Positions 16,388 through 25,321 of a stretch of DNA of 52,774 nt are shown piece by piece (position 1 is the stretch's first letter; the number at the start of each line of letters is the position of its first letter). The position numbers and the translations under genes were made by a program. The notes under the pieces are model-generated. The model ran no database searches. It was not told the origin of the DNA and saw only the letters and a program-made list of their open reading frames with translations. This stretch comes from Paracoccaceae bacterium (GTDB taxonomy: Bacteria; Pseudomonadota; Alphaproteobacteria; Rhodobacterales; Rhodobacteraceae). The stretch lies in assembly GCA_024639125.1 (NCBI GenBank), contig JAHEJA010000022.1, positions 33,023-85,796 of the forward strand. The letters are read 5' to 3'.

Positions 16388-18547
16388 ATGACCGAACCGA
16401 AAATTACACCTGAATTGATCGCTTCACACGGTCTAAAGGATGATGAATACCAACGTATCCTAGACATTATTGGACGCGAGCCGACCTTTACCGAATTAGG
16501 TATTTTTTCGGCAATGTGGAACGAACATTGTTCTTATAAATCATCCAAGAAATGGCTGCGCACGCTCCCGACCGAGGGACCTCAAGTCATTTGTGGACCG
16601 GGCGAAAACGCAGGTGTGGTTGATATTGGTGACGGGCAAGCCGTTGTTTTCAAAATGGAAAGCCATAACCACCCGTCTTACATTGAACCCTACCAAGGGG
16701 CTGCGACGGGCGTTGGTGGTATTTTGCGCGATGTCTTTACCATGGGCGCACGCCCGATTGCGGCTATGAATTCATTGTCATTCGGCGAACCCAAGCATCA
16801 CAAAACCAAGCAATTGGTGCATGGCGTTGTCGAAGGTGTCGGCGGATACGGGAACTGTTTTGGGGTTCCAACCGTGGGCGGCGAAGTACGCTTTCACCCA
16901 GCTTACAATGGCAACTGTCTTGTAAACGCATTCGCTGCTGGTTTAGCGGACGCAGACAAGATTTTTTATTCTGCGGCCTCTGGCGTCGGAATGCCTGTTG
17001 TTTACCTTGGTGCAAAAACTGGTCGCGACGGTGTTGGTGGGGCGACTATGGCCTCGGCTGAATTTGATGACACCATCGAAGAAAAACGCCCAACCGTTCA
17101 AGTTGGCGATCCTTACACCGAAAAACGCCTTATGGAAGCCACGCTTGAGCTGATGGAAACCGGCGCCGTTATTTCAATTCAGGATATGGGTGCAGCTGGC
17201 CTTACCTGTTCTGCGGTTGAAATGGGCGACAAAGGCGATCTTGGTGTGCGCTTGGATCTAGAAAAGGTCCCAACACGCGAAGCCAACATGACAGCCTATG
17301 AAATGATGTTGTCAGAATCTCAGGAACGCATGCTCATGGTTTTGCGTCCCGAAAAAGAAGCCCAAGCCAAAGCCGTGTTTGACAAATGGGATCTTGATTT
17401 CGCAATTGTTGGTGAAACAATAGCTGAAGATCGCTTTTTGATTATGCTCAATGGCGAAATCAAAGCGGACCTTCCGTTGAAAGCCCTCTCTGGAAATGCG
17501 CCCGAATACGATCGTCCTTGGGTGGAAACTCCGGCGGTGGATCCATTGGACTCTGTTCCAGAAGTAGATCCAATTGATGGTCTAAAAGCCTTGATCAGTT
17601 CGCCAAACTACGCATCCAAGCAGTGGGTTTACGAACAATATGATAGCCAGGTTATGGCCGATACTGTGCGTCAACCCGGACTTGGCGCTGGGCTTATCCG
17701 CGTCCATGACACTGGCAAACAATTGGCATTTACATCCGATGTAACGCCCCGCTATGTCAAAGCAAACCCATTCGAAGGTGGCAAACAAGCCGTCGCCGAA
17801 GCCTATCGCAACCTAACTGCTGTGGGTGCGCGTCCCTTAGCGACGACCGACAACATGAATTTTGGCAACCCAGAAAAGCCGGAAATTATGGGTCAGTTTG
17901 TTTTTGCAATCAAAGGGATAGGCGAAGCTGTTAAAGCCCTTGACATGCCCATCGTTTCAGGCAACGTTAGTTTGTATAATGAAACGGATGGCAAAGGTAT
18001 TCTTCCAACCCCAACGATTGGTGCCGTCGGTTTGATCGCAGAAGGCGAAGACCCCATTATTGGTCAAGCCCGTGACGGTCATGTTGCTGTGCTGATTGGC
18101 GAAACATTCGGACACCTTGGACAGTCTGCTTTGTTGGCAGAGGTCTTTAACCGTGAAGACGGCGATGCGCCCTATGTTGATCTTGCATTGGAAAAGCTGA
18201 ATGGTGAATTCATCCGTGCAAATCGCGACATGATCAAAGCCTGTACTGACCTGTCTGATGGTGGCTTGGCAGTTGCGGCCTTTGAAATGGCCGAAGCCGC
18301 AGGCGTTGGCATTCAACTGGACGCAAGCGATTGCGCCACGCTCTTTGGCGAAGACCAAGCACGGTATTTGATTGCCTGTAACTTTGATCAAGCCGAGGCT
18401 TTGATGATTGCCGCAGCTCAAGAAGGTGTCAAAATCGAAACAGTTGGGCGTTTCACAGGCTCAGACGTTTCCTTTGGTGGTATATCTGCGTCACTTGAGG
18501 ACCTCAGCGCGCTGTATCGCAACAGTTTTGCCAACACCTTTGGGTAA
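16388..18547 (+). CDS. purL: Phosphoribosylformylglycinamidine synthase, PurL subunit
   Basis: Purine synthesis: ATP- and glutamine-dependent conversion of FGAR to FGAM, working with separate PurS and PurQ. The 719-residue length is that of the small alphaproteobacterial PurL. Diagnostic motifs are [14 protein letters not shown], the nucleotide-binding [28 protein letters not shown], and [13 protein letters not shown]. The ATG at 16388 follows AAGGGG; a TTG one codon earlier is less likely. It is divergent from the lyase operon, with 201 bp between, and ends before an intrinsic terminator. Confidence 0.96.
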   Translation: MTEPKITPELIASHGLKDDEYQRILDIIGREPTFTELGIFSAMWNEHCSYKSSKKWLRTLPTEGPQVICGPGENAGVVDIGDGQAVVFKMESHNHPSYIEPYQGAATGVGGILRDVFTMGARPIAAMNSLSFGEPKHHKTKQLVHGVVEGVGGYGNCFGVPTVGGEVRFHPAYNGNCLVNAFAAGLADADKIFYSAASGVGMPVVYLGAKTGRDGVGGATMASAEFDDTIEEKRPTVQVGDPYTEKRLMEATLELMETGAVISIQDMGAAGLTCSAVEMGDKGDLGVRLDLEKVPTREANMTAYEMMLSESQERMLMVLRPEKEAQAKAVFDKWDLDFAIVGETIAEDRFLIMLNGEIKADLPLKALSGNAPEYDRPWVETPAVDPLDSVPEVDPIDGLKALISSPNYASKQWVYEQYDSQVMADTVRQPGLGAGLIRVHDTGKQLAFTSDVTPRYVKANPFEGGKQAVAEAYRNLTAVGARPLATTDNMNFGNPEKPEIMGQFVFAIKGIGEAVKALDMPIVSGNVSLYNETDGKGILPTPTIGAVGLIAEGEDPIIGQARDGHVAVLIGETFGHLGQSALLAEVFNREDGDAPYVDLALEKLNGEFIRANRDMIKACTDLSDGGLAVAAFEMAEAAGVGIQLDASDCATLFGEDQARYLIACNFDQAEALMIAAAQEGVKIETVGRFTGSDVSFGGISASLEDLSALYRNSFANTFG

Positions 18548-18571
18548 GGCGATAATTTAGGCTAAGTTTAA

Positions 18572-18608
18572 GGCTGCATCAGGAATACTGGTTGCAGCCT
18601 TATTTTTT
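18572..18608 (+). terminator. Intrinsic terminator after purL
   Basis: GGCTGCA (18572-18578) pairs with TGCAGCC (18593-18599), followed by TTATTTTTT. It lies 24 bases after the purL stop and separates purL from bolA. Confidence 0.8.
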
Positions 18609-18721
18609 GTCTAAACGCGTGCTTCAAGGAAATCTTTTATTCTTATTTGAATTTGAACTCTCTCTTGAACTTGGCAACATTGCACCCTAGTTTCAACGCA
18701 ACATAGACAGAGGAATACCCG

Positions 18722-18964
18722 ATGGCGATAGAAGCCCAAGAAATCGAAGATCTTATTCGCAGCACGTTTCCTGATGCTAAAATCACTATTACAGATTTGG
18801 CGGGCGACGGAAATCATTACGCCGCCGAAGTGATCGACGAAAGTTTCCGCGGCAAAAACCGGGTGCAACAACAGCGTGCTGTTTATGCAGCACTCAAAGG
18901 TAAAATGGATGGGCCGAACGGTGCGCTGCATGCGCTAGCCCTGACCACAAAAGTTCCTGCGTAA
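18722..18964 (+). CDS. BolA-family protein
   Basis: 80-residue BolA/IbaG-like protein with the family core GDGNHYAAEVIDESFRGKN followed by VQQQRAVYAALKGKM, including the conserved His that helps ligate a 2Fe-2S cluster with monothiol glutaredoxins. AGAGGA precedes the ATG by about 7 bases. The next gene encodes the CGFS glutaredoxin, its usual partner, so the pair probably handles Fe-S trafficking or iron sensing. Confidence 0.92.
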   Translation: MAIEAQEIEDLIRSTFPDAKITITDLAGDGNHYAAEVIDESFRGKNRVQQQRAVYAALKGKMDGPNGALHALALTTKVPA

Positions 18965-19021
18965 CGCAGTTAGAATGCAAACAAAGTGTCCACTTATGCG
19001 ACATATATTTAGGAATAAGCT

Positions 19022-19384
19022 ATGACTGATGCTCATCAAAAAATCGAAGACACTGTAAAATCCAACGATGTTGTGCTGTTCATGAAAGGCACAAAATCGA
19101 TGCCGCAATGTGGATTTTCAAGCCGCGTCGCCGGTGTTTTAAACTTTATGAACATCACCTTTGAAGACGTGAATGTTTTGGCTGATGATGACATTCGTCA
19201 AGGCATCAAAGATTATTCCGATTGGCCAACAATTCCTCAGCTTTATATCAAAGGTGAATTTGTTGGCGGCTGTGACATCGTGACCGAAATGGTGCTGTCT
19301 GGTGAAATGGATACTTATCTTGCTGACAACGGCGTTGCTTTTGACAAAGACGCCGCTGACAAAATTCGCGAAGCAAACGCATAA
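19022..19384 (+). CDS. grxD: Monothiol glutaredoxin, Grx4/GrxD type
   Basis: 120-residue CGFS glutaredoxin that carries and delivers 2Fe-2S clusters. Motifs are [19 protein letters not shown] with active Cys30, the [19 protein letters not shown] segment (cis-Pro and glutathione-binding residues), and a C-terminal helix. Length is normal. It follows bolA by 57 bases on the same strand and ends in a UUCG-loop terminator, so bolA-grxD form a small operon. Confidence 0.95.
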   Translation: MTDAHQKIEDTVKSNDVVLFMKGTKSMPQCGFSSRVAGVLNFMNITFEDVNVLADDDIRQGIKDYSDWPTIPQLYIKGEFVGGCDIVTEMVLSGEMDTYLADNGVAFDKDAADKIREANA

Positions 19385-19392
19385 ATAGAACG

Positions 19393-19414
19393 GGCTCCTT
19401 CGGGAGCCTTTTTT
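19393..19414 (+). terminator. Intrinsic terminator after grxD
   Basis: GGCTCC and GGAGCC enclose a TTCG tetraloop and are followed by six T. The tail overlaps the last codons of the convergent zapA. Confidence 0.85.
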
Positions 19415-19778
19415 ATGCCTGATCAGCCAAGGCTTCTGCACGCGCCGCGATCTGTGCAAGGCTATCTGTGATTTCTTGGGGGATCGTGGGCACTTCGATT
19501 GTTTTTGTCTGTGCCCTGCTCTCTTCCAATTCTTTTTTCAATGTTTCAATTTCGGCTTTTGCCGCGGATAGCTGATCCTCAAACGCACCGGTTTTGTCAG
19601 CCAGCATCAATCCTGACATCAACAGCATGCGGTTTTCGGGCATACGTCCAATTTGATCCAACAATTTAGACGCTTCGTCATCCAACATCTTGGCGGCGGA
19701 TTTCAGAAACGTCTCTTCGCCTTCATGACATGCAACTTCAAAGTCGCGTTGGCCGATTGTGATTTTGACTTCTGGCAT
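19413..19778 (-). CDS. zapA: Cell division protein ZapA
   Basis: 121-residue FtsZ-ring-associated protein. The N-terminal domain (VKITIGQRDFEVACHEGEE, then LKSAAKMLDDEASKL) matches the ZapA head that bundles FtsZ filaments. The rest is a coiled coil (about 75-110, ending KAEIETLKKELEESRAQ). It overlaps the upstream coiled-coil gene by one base, indicating coupling. Convergent with grxD. Confidence 0.9.
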   Translation of the reverse strand: MPEVKITIGQRDFEVACHEGEETFLKSAAKMLDDEASKLLDQIGRMPENRMLLMSGLMLADKTGAFEDQLSAAKAEIETLKKELEESRAQTKTIEVPTIPQEITDSLAQIAARAEALADQA

Positions 19779-19999
19779 TATGCTTCCTCCCCTTGGGCAA
19801 GCGCTGCTGCAAGTTGATCATACAACGTCTGCACTTGGGCTGTTTGTTCTTCTAACGCCACCTTAAGACGCGTATTTTCTGCCTTTAAAGCATCCATTTC
19901 GGACGGATCCGCACCAGACGCAGTTTGCCCATCTAACCTAGCCGCAATGCGTTCGAACGCGGCATTGATGCGGCTTTCGTAATCTCGGATGTTATCCAT
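19778..19999 (-). CDS. Coiled-coil protein upstream of zapA, ZauP-like
   Basis: 73 residues, almost entirely predicted helix: an N-terminal helix (DNIRDYESRINAAFERIAAR), a short polar linker, and a heptad-rich C-terminal coiled coil (EMDALKAENTRLKVALEEQ onwards). Caulobacter encodes a coiled-coil partner, ZauP, next to zapA that helps focus the Z-ring. Position and form match, so a similar role is inferred. The one-base overlap with zapA implies joint expression. A shorter and less conserved protein than its neighbour, so the name is tentative. Confidence 0.65.
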   Translation of the reverse strand: MDNIRDYESRINAAFERIAARLDGQTASGADPSEMDALKAENTRLKVALEEQTAQVQTLYDQLAAALAQGEEA

Positions 20000-20192
20000 A
20001 TTTATGCCCTCTTTGCTGCTCGTGCCGCAGACAGTGATCCCATGCTCGAATCACATTTTTGCGGCTTTTTGATCATTTTAACCAAGCCGCGCGCAAAATG
20101 CGCCCCTTTTCGCAGCCTCTAACGCTTGATCTTATGTGCCATCCTGCTATGCACATGCCCAAGTCTTACATTACAAGGGAATGATCCGCACC

Positions 20193-22208
20193 ATGGATAT
20201 TCAAGAGCTTCGCAAAAATCACCCTGATCACTGGAACAAAGCCGCCGCAATTCGCGTTTTAACGCTTGATGCTATTGCCGCTGCAAACTCGGGTCACTCT
20301 GGCATGCCAATGGGCATGGCGGATGTCGCAACAGTTTTGTTCGAAAAGCACATGAAATTTGACGCCTCCACGCCAACTTGGCCGGATCGGGATCGCTTTA
20401 TTTTGTCTGCCGGTCACGGGTCAATGTTGATCTATAGCTTGCTGCACTTGTGTGGTTACAAAGATTTCCCAATCGAAGAAATCAAACAATTCCGCCAGTT
20501 AGGTGCGAAAACTGCGGGCCACCCTGAAAACTTTTTGTCCGACGCAATCGAAACGACCACAGGTCCATTGGGTCAGGGTATTTCGAATGCTGTTGGCTTC
20601 GCAATGGCCGAGGAAATTCAACGCAATCGTTATGGCAAAAAAATCGTTGATCACCACACCTATGTGATCGCCGGTGACGGGTGTTTGATGGAAGGCGTCA
20701 GCCAAGAAGCCATCGGCCTTGCTGGTCGTCATGAGTTGTCTAAATTGATTGTTCTTTGGGACAACAACAACATCACAATCGACGGCACTGTTGATCTTGC
20801 TGACCGTACGGATCAGGTTCAGCGCTTTAAAGCGTCAGGTTGGCATGTCCAAGAAATTGATGGCCACGATCCTGTTGCAATTGACGACGCGCTTACGGCT
20901 GCGAAAAAAGCCAACAAGCCAAGCATGATTGCTTGCAAAACCCACATTGCCTTGGGTTCAAGCGCGCAAGATACGTCAAAAGGACACGGCGCGCTTACCG
21001 ATGCTAAACTCATCGCGGATGCCAAGGAAACCTATGGCTGGACCGCGCCTGCGTTTGATATTCCAGCAGATATTAAATCCGCATGGGCCAAGATTGGGGA
21101 ACGGGGTGCGGCGGAGCGTGCCGAATGGAACGAACGCTTTGCGTCTATTTCAGCAAACAAACAAAACGAATTCCATCGTGCGTATTCTTTTGAAGTGCCC
21201 AACAAACTTGCCGGAGCAATCCGCAAGTTCAAAAAGGACATCTCAGAGAGCACACCAAGTGTTGCCACACGTAAATCAAGCGAAATGGCGTTAAATGTGA
21301 TCAACCCGATCATGCAGGAAACCGTTGGCGGATCTGCGGATTTGTCTGGGTCGAACAACACGAAATCAAGCGATATGACCGTATTCGATACAGATAACCG
21401 TGGTGGGCGTTACATCCACTGGGGTATCCGCGAACACGGGATGGCCGCGGCTATGAACGGCATGGCGCTTCATGGTGGTATCCGCCCCTATGGCGGTACT
21501 TTTATGTGCTTTACCGATTATGCGCGCCCGGCGATGCGTTTGGCAGCTTTGATGAAAATTCCAACAGTCTTTGTTATGACACATGACTCAATCGGTTTGG
21601 GTGAAGATGGCCCAACCCACCAACCTGTTGAACATTTAGCAATCAGCCGTGCCACACCGAATACATATGTGTTCCGTCCAGCTGATACGGTAGAAACGGC
21701 AGAAGCTTGGGAAATCGCAATTTCCAGCAAATCAACACCGTCTGTCATGGCGCTATCCCGCCAGAATTTGCCAACGGTGCGCACAGAACATAAATCTGCC
21801 AACCTAACGCAGCGCGGCGCGTATGTTTTGGCAGAAGCCGATGGCAAAAAGCAGGTTATTCTAATGGCAACTGGGTCCGAAGTTGCAATCGCTTTGGACG
21901 CACGCGCCGCGTTGCAAGCGCAGGGTATCGGAACGCGTGTTGTGTCTGTTCCTTGTATGGAGCTGTTCGCCGAACAGGACGAAAGCTATCGCAAACGCGT
22001 GCTTGTGTCTGGCACAGTCCGCATTGCAATCGAAGCCGGCGTTCGCCAAGGTTGGGACCGCTGGCTTTTGGGTGAACGTGGCCGCGAAGCAAAAGCCGGA
22101 TTCATCGGTATGGACGGTTTTGGCGGCTCTGCTCCTGCCGAAGTGCTTTATGAAAAATTCGGTATTACAGCCGATGCAGTCGTCGCCAAAGCAACGTCGC
22201 TTTTGTAA
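20193..22208 (+). CDS. tkt: Transketolase
   Basis: Thiamine-diphosphate enzyme moving two-carbon ketol units between sugar phosphates in the pentose phosphate pathway. 671 residues. Markers are [28 protein letters not shown], the ThDP/metal motif [13 protein letters not shown] ending in NNITIDG, and the C-terminal Pyr domain with [22 protein letters not shown] 20193 begins the usual family start ([16 protein letters not shown]); AAGGGA lies 12 bases upstream, so an in-frame ATG at 20181 cannot be excluded. Followed by a terminator and the gap genes, forming a central carbon block. Confidence 0.95.
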   Translation: MDIQELRKNHPDHWNKAAAIRVLTLDAIAAANSGHSGMPMGMADVATVLFEKHMKFDASTPTWPDRDRFILSAGHGSMLIYSLLHLCGYKDFPIEEIKQFRQLGAKTAGHPENFLSDAIETTTGPLGQGISNAVGFAMAEEIQRNRYGKKIVDHHTYVIAGDGCLMEGVSQEAIGLAGRHELSKLIVLWDNNNITIDGTVDLADRTDQVQRFKASGWHVQEIDGHDPVAIDDALTAAKKANKPSMIACKTHIALGSSAQDTSKGHGALTDAKLIADAKETYGWTAPAFDIPADIKSAWAKIGERGAAERAEWNERFASISANKQNEFHRAYSFEVPNKLAGAIRKFKKDISESTPSVATRKSSEMALNVINPIMQETVGGSADLSGSNNTKSSDMTVFDTDNRGGRYIHWGIREHGMAAAMNGMALHGGIRPYGGTFMCFTDYARPAMRLAALMKIPTVFVMTHDSIGLGEDGPTHQPVEHLAISRATPNTYVFRPADTVETAEAWEIAISSKSTPSVMALSRQNLPTVRTEHKSANLTQRGAYVLAEADGKKQVILMATGSEVAIALDARAALQAQGIGTRVVSVPCMELFAEQDESYRKRVLVSGTVRIAIEAGVRQGWDRWLLGERGREAKAGFIGMDGFGGSAPAEVLYEKFGITADAVVAKATSLL

Positions 22209-22232
22209 GCCAAATACAAATCAAACTGAGTC

Positions 22233-22260
22233 GGCCCCACAATGTTGGGGCCTTTTCTTT
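22233..22260 (+). terminator. Intrinsic terminator after tkt
   Basis: GGCCCCA (22233-22239) pairs with TGGGGCC (22246-22252), followed by TTTTCTTT. It separates tkt from the operator-bearing gap promoter. Confidence 0.85.
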
Positions 22261-22286
22261 TGCAGATAGAAAATGTTACCGCACAC

Positions 22287-22298
22287 GTTAGCGTTAAC
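22287..22298. promoter_or_regulatory. LacI-type (CceR-like) operator 1 before the first gap gene
   Basis: GTTAGCGTTAAC is an imperfect palindrome with a central CG, the pattern of LacI-family operators. CceR of Rhodobacter sphaeroides, a LacI-family regulator of central carbon genes, is reported to bind a very similar motif (from memory). It lies about 118 bp before the gap start. Confidence 0.6.
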
Positions 22299-22316
22299 AA
22301 GACACACTCTGATCAG

Positions 22317-22328
22317 TTTAACGCTAAC
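22317..22328. promoter_or_regulatory. LacI-type (CceR-like) operator 2 before the first gap gene
   Basis: TTTAACGCTAAC matches the reverse complement of operator 1 at 11 of 12 positions. The two centres are 30 bp apart, close to three helical turns, so both could be bound on the same face of the DNA. Confidence 0.55.
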
Positions 22329-22415
22329 ATATTGGAAAATATTCGCTTTTAACATTTTTTTACAAGGATTGCTCGGGTATAGCACGGTAACAGCACCCAT
22401 ACTCAGGAGATCAGG

Positions 22416-23420
22416 ATGACTGTCACAATTGGTATCAACGGTTTTGGCCGTATCGGTCGCAGCACTTTGGCACATATCGCCGAAAGCGCGCGAAATGACG
22501 TTCAGGTTGTAAAGATCAATGCAACCGGCCCAATTGAAACGAATGCCCATTTGCTTCGGTATGACAGCGTGCATGGTCGCTTTGCGGGTAATGTTGCGGT
22601 AAACGGTGACACAATGGATTTGGGTCGTGGGCCGATGCAGGTGTTTTCAACCTATAATCCAGAAGAGCTGGATTGGTCTGGCTGTGACGTCGTTCTAGAA
22701 TGCACAGGCAAATTCAACGATGGTGACAAATCTGCTGTTCACATTCGCCAAGGCGCCAAATCTGTTTTGATCTCTGCCCCTGCGACCAACGTCCAAAAGA
22801 CGATTGTTTATGGTGTGAACCATCGTAGCTTGATGTCGGGCGATACAATGATTTCAAATGGCTCTTGCACAACGAACTGCTTGGCGCCTTTGGCCAAAGT
22901 GTTGAATGACGCTATTGGTATCGAGCGCGGCATCATGACAACGATCCACTCTTACACAGGGGATCAACCGACCCTAGATCGTCGTCACAAGGATCTATAC
23001 CGCGCCCGTGCAGCCGCTATGGCGATGATCCCAACATCCACCGGCGCCGCCAAAGCGCTTGGCGAAGTTCTTCCTGAACTCAGTGGTAAACTCGATGGCA
23101 CAGCGATGCGCGTGCCAACGCCAAACGTCTCTGCGGTTGATTTGACATTTGAAGCCGGCAAAGACGTCACTGTTGCTGATGTGAATGAAATCGTGCGCGA
23201 AGCGGCGGCTGGACAAATGGGCAGCGTGTTGTCTTATGACCCAGAACCCAAAGTGTCGATCGACTTTAACCATACAACACATTCATCTATCTTTGCCCCC
23301 GACCAAACCAAAGTTGTTGGCGGTCGCATGGTTCGCGTTCTGGCCTGGTATGACAACGAATGGGGCTTTTCTTGCCGCATGGCGGATGTCGCTGCGTCAA
23401 TGGGCCGTTTGTTGCAATAA
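22416..23420 (+). CDS. gap: Glyceraldehyde-3-phosphate dehydrogenase, probable NADP-using or gluconeogenic form
   Basis: 334-residue phosphorylating GAPDH with [14 protein letters not shown], the catalytic SNGSCTTNCLAPL (Cys151), partner His178 in TTIHSYTGDQ, and the closing [14 protein letters not shown]. The second strand ends VVKINATG: the Asp that selects NAD in glycolytic GAPDHs is Ala36 here, as in Bacillus GapB (INASY). The selectivity loop reads TLDRRHKD, with two Arg where NAD enzymes have Leu-Pro. Together these suggest acceptance of NADP and a gluconeogenic role, which is inference. Two CceR-like sites lie upstream. A different paralogue is encoded at 23739. Confidence 0.92.
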   Translation: MTVTIGINGFGRIGRSTLAHIAESARNDVQVVKINATGPIETNAHLLRYDSVHGRFAGNVAVNGDTMDLGRGPMQVFSTYNPEELDWSGCDVVLECTGKFNDGDKSAVHIRQGAKSVLISAPATNVQKTIVYGVNHRSLMSGDTMISNGSCTTNCLAPLAKVLNDAIGIERGIMTTIHSYTGDQPTLDRRHKDLYRARAAAMAMIPTSTGAAKALGEVLPELSGKLDGTAMRVPTPNVSAVDLTFEAGKDVTVADVNEIVREAAAGQMGSVLSYDPEPKVSIDFNHTTHSSIFAPDQTKVVGGRMVRVLAWYDNEWGFSCRMADVAASMGRLLQ

Positions 23421-23445
23421 CGTCGCCCCCATATCTCATCAAGGA

Positions 23446-23467
23446 CCCGCCCTCTGGCGGGTTTTTT
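23446..23467 (+). terminator. Intrinsic terminator after the first gap gene
   Basis: CCCGCC (23446-23451) pairs with GGCGGG (23456-23461) around a CTCT loop, followed by six T. Confidence 0.85.
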
Positions 23468-23512
23468 ATTTTCCCGCTACAGTGAGCAGATAAAAACAAA
23501 ACGAGCAGATCA

Positions 23513-23656
23513 ATGTCGCACAAAGCGTGGTTCATACTATTTAGTATCCTATTGGTGCTAGTGATTGGGGATGTGATTTTACGCGACTCCCAAAATGTTC
23601 TGTTTTTGTTGAAAAAACTTTTGGATTTGGTTGAATACATCGCTTTTTGGCGCTGA
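23513..23656 (+). CDS. 47-residue single-pass membrane protein between the gap genes
   Basis: ATG 23513 opens a 47-codon frame: MSHKAWFILFSILLVLVIGD, then VILRDSQNVLFLLKKLLDLV and EYIAFWR. Residues about 5-24 form one membrane helix, followed by an amphipathic basic helix and an aromatic end. I recall similar unnamed proteins ending in FLxxKxxxLIExxAFWR at this position in Rhodobacteraceae, so it is probably a real gene. A weak GAGCAG stands upstream. Function is unknown; the link to GAPDH genes is only positional. It lies between the first gap terminator and the second gap promoter. Confidence 0.6.
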   Translation: MSHKAWFILFSILLVLVIGDVILRDSQNVLFLLKKLLDLVEYIAFWR

Positions 23657-23682
23657 GCCTTTCGTGAATGTTCGTTTTGCGG

Positions 23683-23711
23683 TTGACATTTTTCCGTAAA
23701 TCGCAATGTTA
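23683..23711 (+). promoter_or_regulatory. Promoter of the second gap gene, -10 region overlapped by operator
   Basis: TTGACA (23683-23688) is a perfect -35. Seventeen bases later a weak -10 (ATGTTA region, 23706-23711) runs into the palindrome at 23708. Repressor binding would therefore block polymerase directly. Confidence 0.5.
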
Positions 23712-23719
23712 GCGCTAAC
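23708..23719. promoter_or_regulatory. Perfect LacI-type (CceR-like) operator before the second gap gene
   Basis: GTTAGCGCTAAC is a perfect 12-bp palindrome, 20 bp before the start of the second gap gene and overlapping its -10 region. Same half-sites as the two operators before the first gap gene. Confidence 0.65.
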
Positions 23720-23738
23720 TGAACAAGCGAGGTCAATG

Positions 23739-24740
23739 ATGACAATTAAAGTAGCAATCAATGGATTTGGCCGTATTGGTCGCAATGTATTACGTGCGAT
23801 TGTGGAATCCGGGCGCACCGATATCGAAGTCGTCGCAATCAATGATCTTGGACCTGTTGAAACCAATGCGCACTTGTTGAAATATGATAGCGTTCATGGA
23901 CGTTTTCCACACCCTGTAACGACCAGCGAAAACTCTATTGATGTTGGTCGTGGTCCTATTCACGTGACTGCAATCCGCAACCCTGCTGAATTGCCATGGG
24001 GTCACATTGATATCGTTATGGAATGTACCGGTATTTTCACGGATCGCGACAAAGCCGCCATCCATTTGGAAAATGGCGCAAGCCGCGTCTTGGTATCGGC
24101 GCCATCAAAAGGTGCGGATAAAACAATCGTTTACGGCGTAAACCACACTACCCTTTCCGCAGATGACATTATCGTTTCCAACGCGTCTTGCACGACAAAC
24201 TGCTTGTCCCCGGTTGCCAAAGTTTTGAATGACACTGTTGGCATCAAACGTGGATTTATGACCACAGTGCATTCCTATACAGGGGATCAACCCACATTGG
24301 ATACAATGCACAAGGATCTATATCGTTCACGTGCAGCTGCGTTATCAATGATTCCAACCTCAACTGGCGCGGCCAAAGCGGTTGGTTTGGTTCTTCCTGA
24401 ACTAAACGGGAAATTGGATGGTGTCGCGATCCGCGTTCCAACCCCAAATGTATCTGTTGTTGATCTAACATTCGAAGCAGCTCGTGACACGACTGTCGAA
24501 GAAATAAACGCCGCAATTTGTAACGCAGCAAATGGTGCAATGAAAGGCGTGCTTGGGTATACGGATGAACCATTGGTTTCAATGGATTTCAACCATGACC
24601 CGCATTCAAGCATCTTTGCCACGGATCAAACCAAAGTAATGGACGGTAATATGGTCCGAATTCTAAGTTGGTATGATAATGAATGGGGATTTTCAAACCG
24701 CATGGCAGATACAGCCATGGAAATGGCGAAATACCTATAA
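23739..24740 (+). CDS. gap: Glyceraldehyde-3-phosphate dehydrogenase, NAD-type
   Basis: 333-residue phosphorylating GAPDH. Start at the second of two adjacent ATGs (23739) because GAGG lies 6 bases upstream and it begins the family N-terminus [16 protein letters not shown]. The second strand ends [10 protein letters not shown], keeping the NAD-selecting Asp36. The catalytic segment is [13 protein letters not shown] with His in [10 protein letters not shown], and the selectivity loop is TLDTMHKD. It differs throughout from the GAPDH at 22416, so this is an old paralogue pair rather than a recent duplication. Predicted glycolytic partner, under a perfect CceR-like operator. Confidence 0.94.
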   Translation: MTIKVAINGFGRIGRNVLRAIVESGRTDIEVVAINDLGPVETNAHLLKYDSVHGRFPHPVTTSENSIDVGRGPIHVTAIRNPAELPWGHIDIVMECTGIFTDRDKAAIHLENGASRVLVSAPSKGADKTIVYGVNHTTLSADDIIVSNASCTTNCLSPVAKVLNDTVGIKRGFMTTVHSYTGDQPTLDTMHKDLYRSRAAALSMIPTSTGAAKAVGLVLPELNGKLDGVAIRVPTPNVSVVDLTFEAARDTTVEEINAAICNAANGAMKGVLGYTDEPLVSMDFNHDPHSSIFATDQTKVMDGNMVRILSWYDNEWGFSNRMADTAMEMAKYL

Positions 24741-24746
24741 GATCAA

Positions 24747-24767
24747 GGGGCCAATCGGCCCCTTTTT
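24747..24767 (+). terminator. Intrinsic terminator after the second gap gene
   Basis: GGGGCC (24747-24752) pairs with GGCCCC (24757-24762) around AATC, followed by five T. It lies between convergent gap and coaD and touches the coaD stop. Confidence 0.85.
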
Positions 24768-25260
24768 ATTTTGCAAACTTTGCCAAAAGACGCTCTTTCA
24801 CGAAGGGCGACACAAATTTGGTTATGTCGCCATCCAAACGCGCTATTTCTTTTACAAGTTTGCTTGCCACCGCTTGGTGGCGTGCCTCTGCCATCAAAAA
24901 CACGGTTTCAATTGACGAATCCATTGCACGGTTCATTCCAACCATTTGGAATTCATATTCAAAATCAGCCACCGCGCGCAGACCCCGCACAATGACTTGG
25001 GCCCCAACGTCACGCGCACAATTAATCAGAAGATTTTCAAACGGATGCGCTATGATCTCTGTCCCCGTTTCATGAGACAGTGAGGCACATTCGTTTTCGA
25101 TCATCTCGACACGTTCCTCGAGTGAAAACAATGGCCCCTTGTCACGATTGATTGCGACGCCAATCACAAGCCGATCGACAAGCATGGCCCCACGACGAAT
25201 AATATCGATGTGACCCGCGGTGATCGGGTCAAAGGTTCCCGGATAAAGACCGATACGCAT
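24766..25260 (-). CDS. coaD: Phosphopantetheine adenylyltransferase
   Basis: 164-residue enzyme of coenzyme A synthesis, adenylating 4'-phosphopantetheine. Nucleotidyltransferase motifs are RIGLYPGTFDPITAGHIDII at the N-terminus (with the T/HxGH element) and VRGLRAVADFEYEFQM in the middle; the ATP-binding C-terminal part holds VASKLVKEIARLDGD. Length is typical. Convergent with the second gap gene. Confidence 0.95.
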   Translation of the reverse strand: MRIGLYPGTFDPITAGHIDIIRRGAMLVDRLVIGVAINRDKGPLFSLEERVEMIENECASLSHETGTEIIAHPFENLLINCARDVGAQVIVRGLRAVADFEYEFQMVGMNRAMDSSIETVFLMAEARHQAVASKLVKEIARLDGDITKFVSPFVKERLLAKFAK

Positions 25261-25321
25261 GTGGCGTCCCCCTAATTATGCTTTGGCACACGCAATATTA
25301 TTGCGCACCAATTTGCAAGGG

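Noticed and set aside
22416-24740. Recent duplication or assembly error of gap
   Set aside because: The two proteins differ throughout, including key cofactor residues, and have different leaders and terminators.
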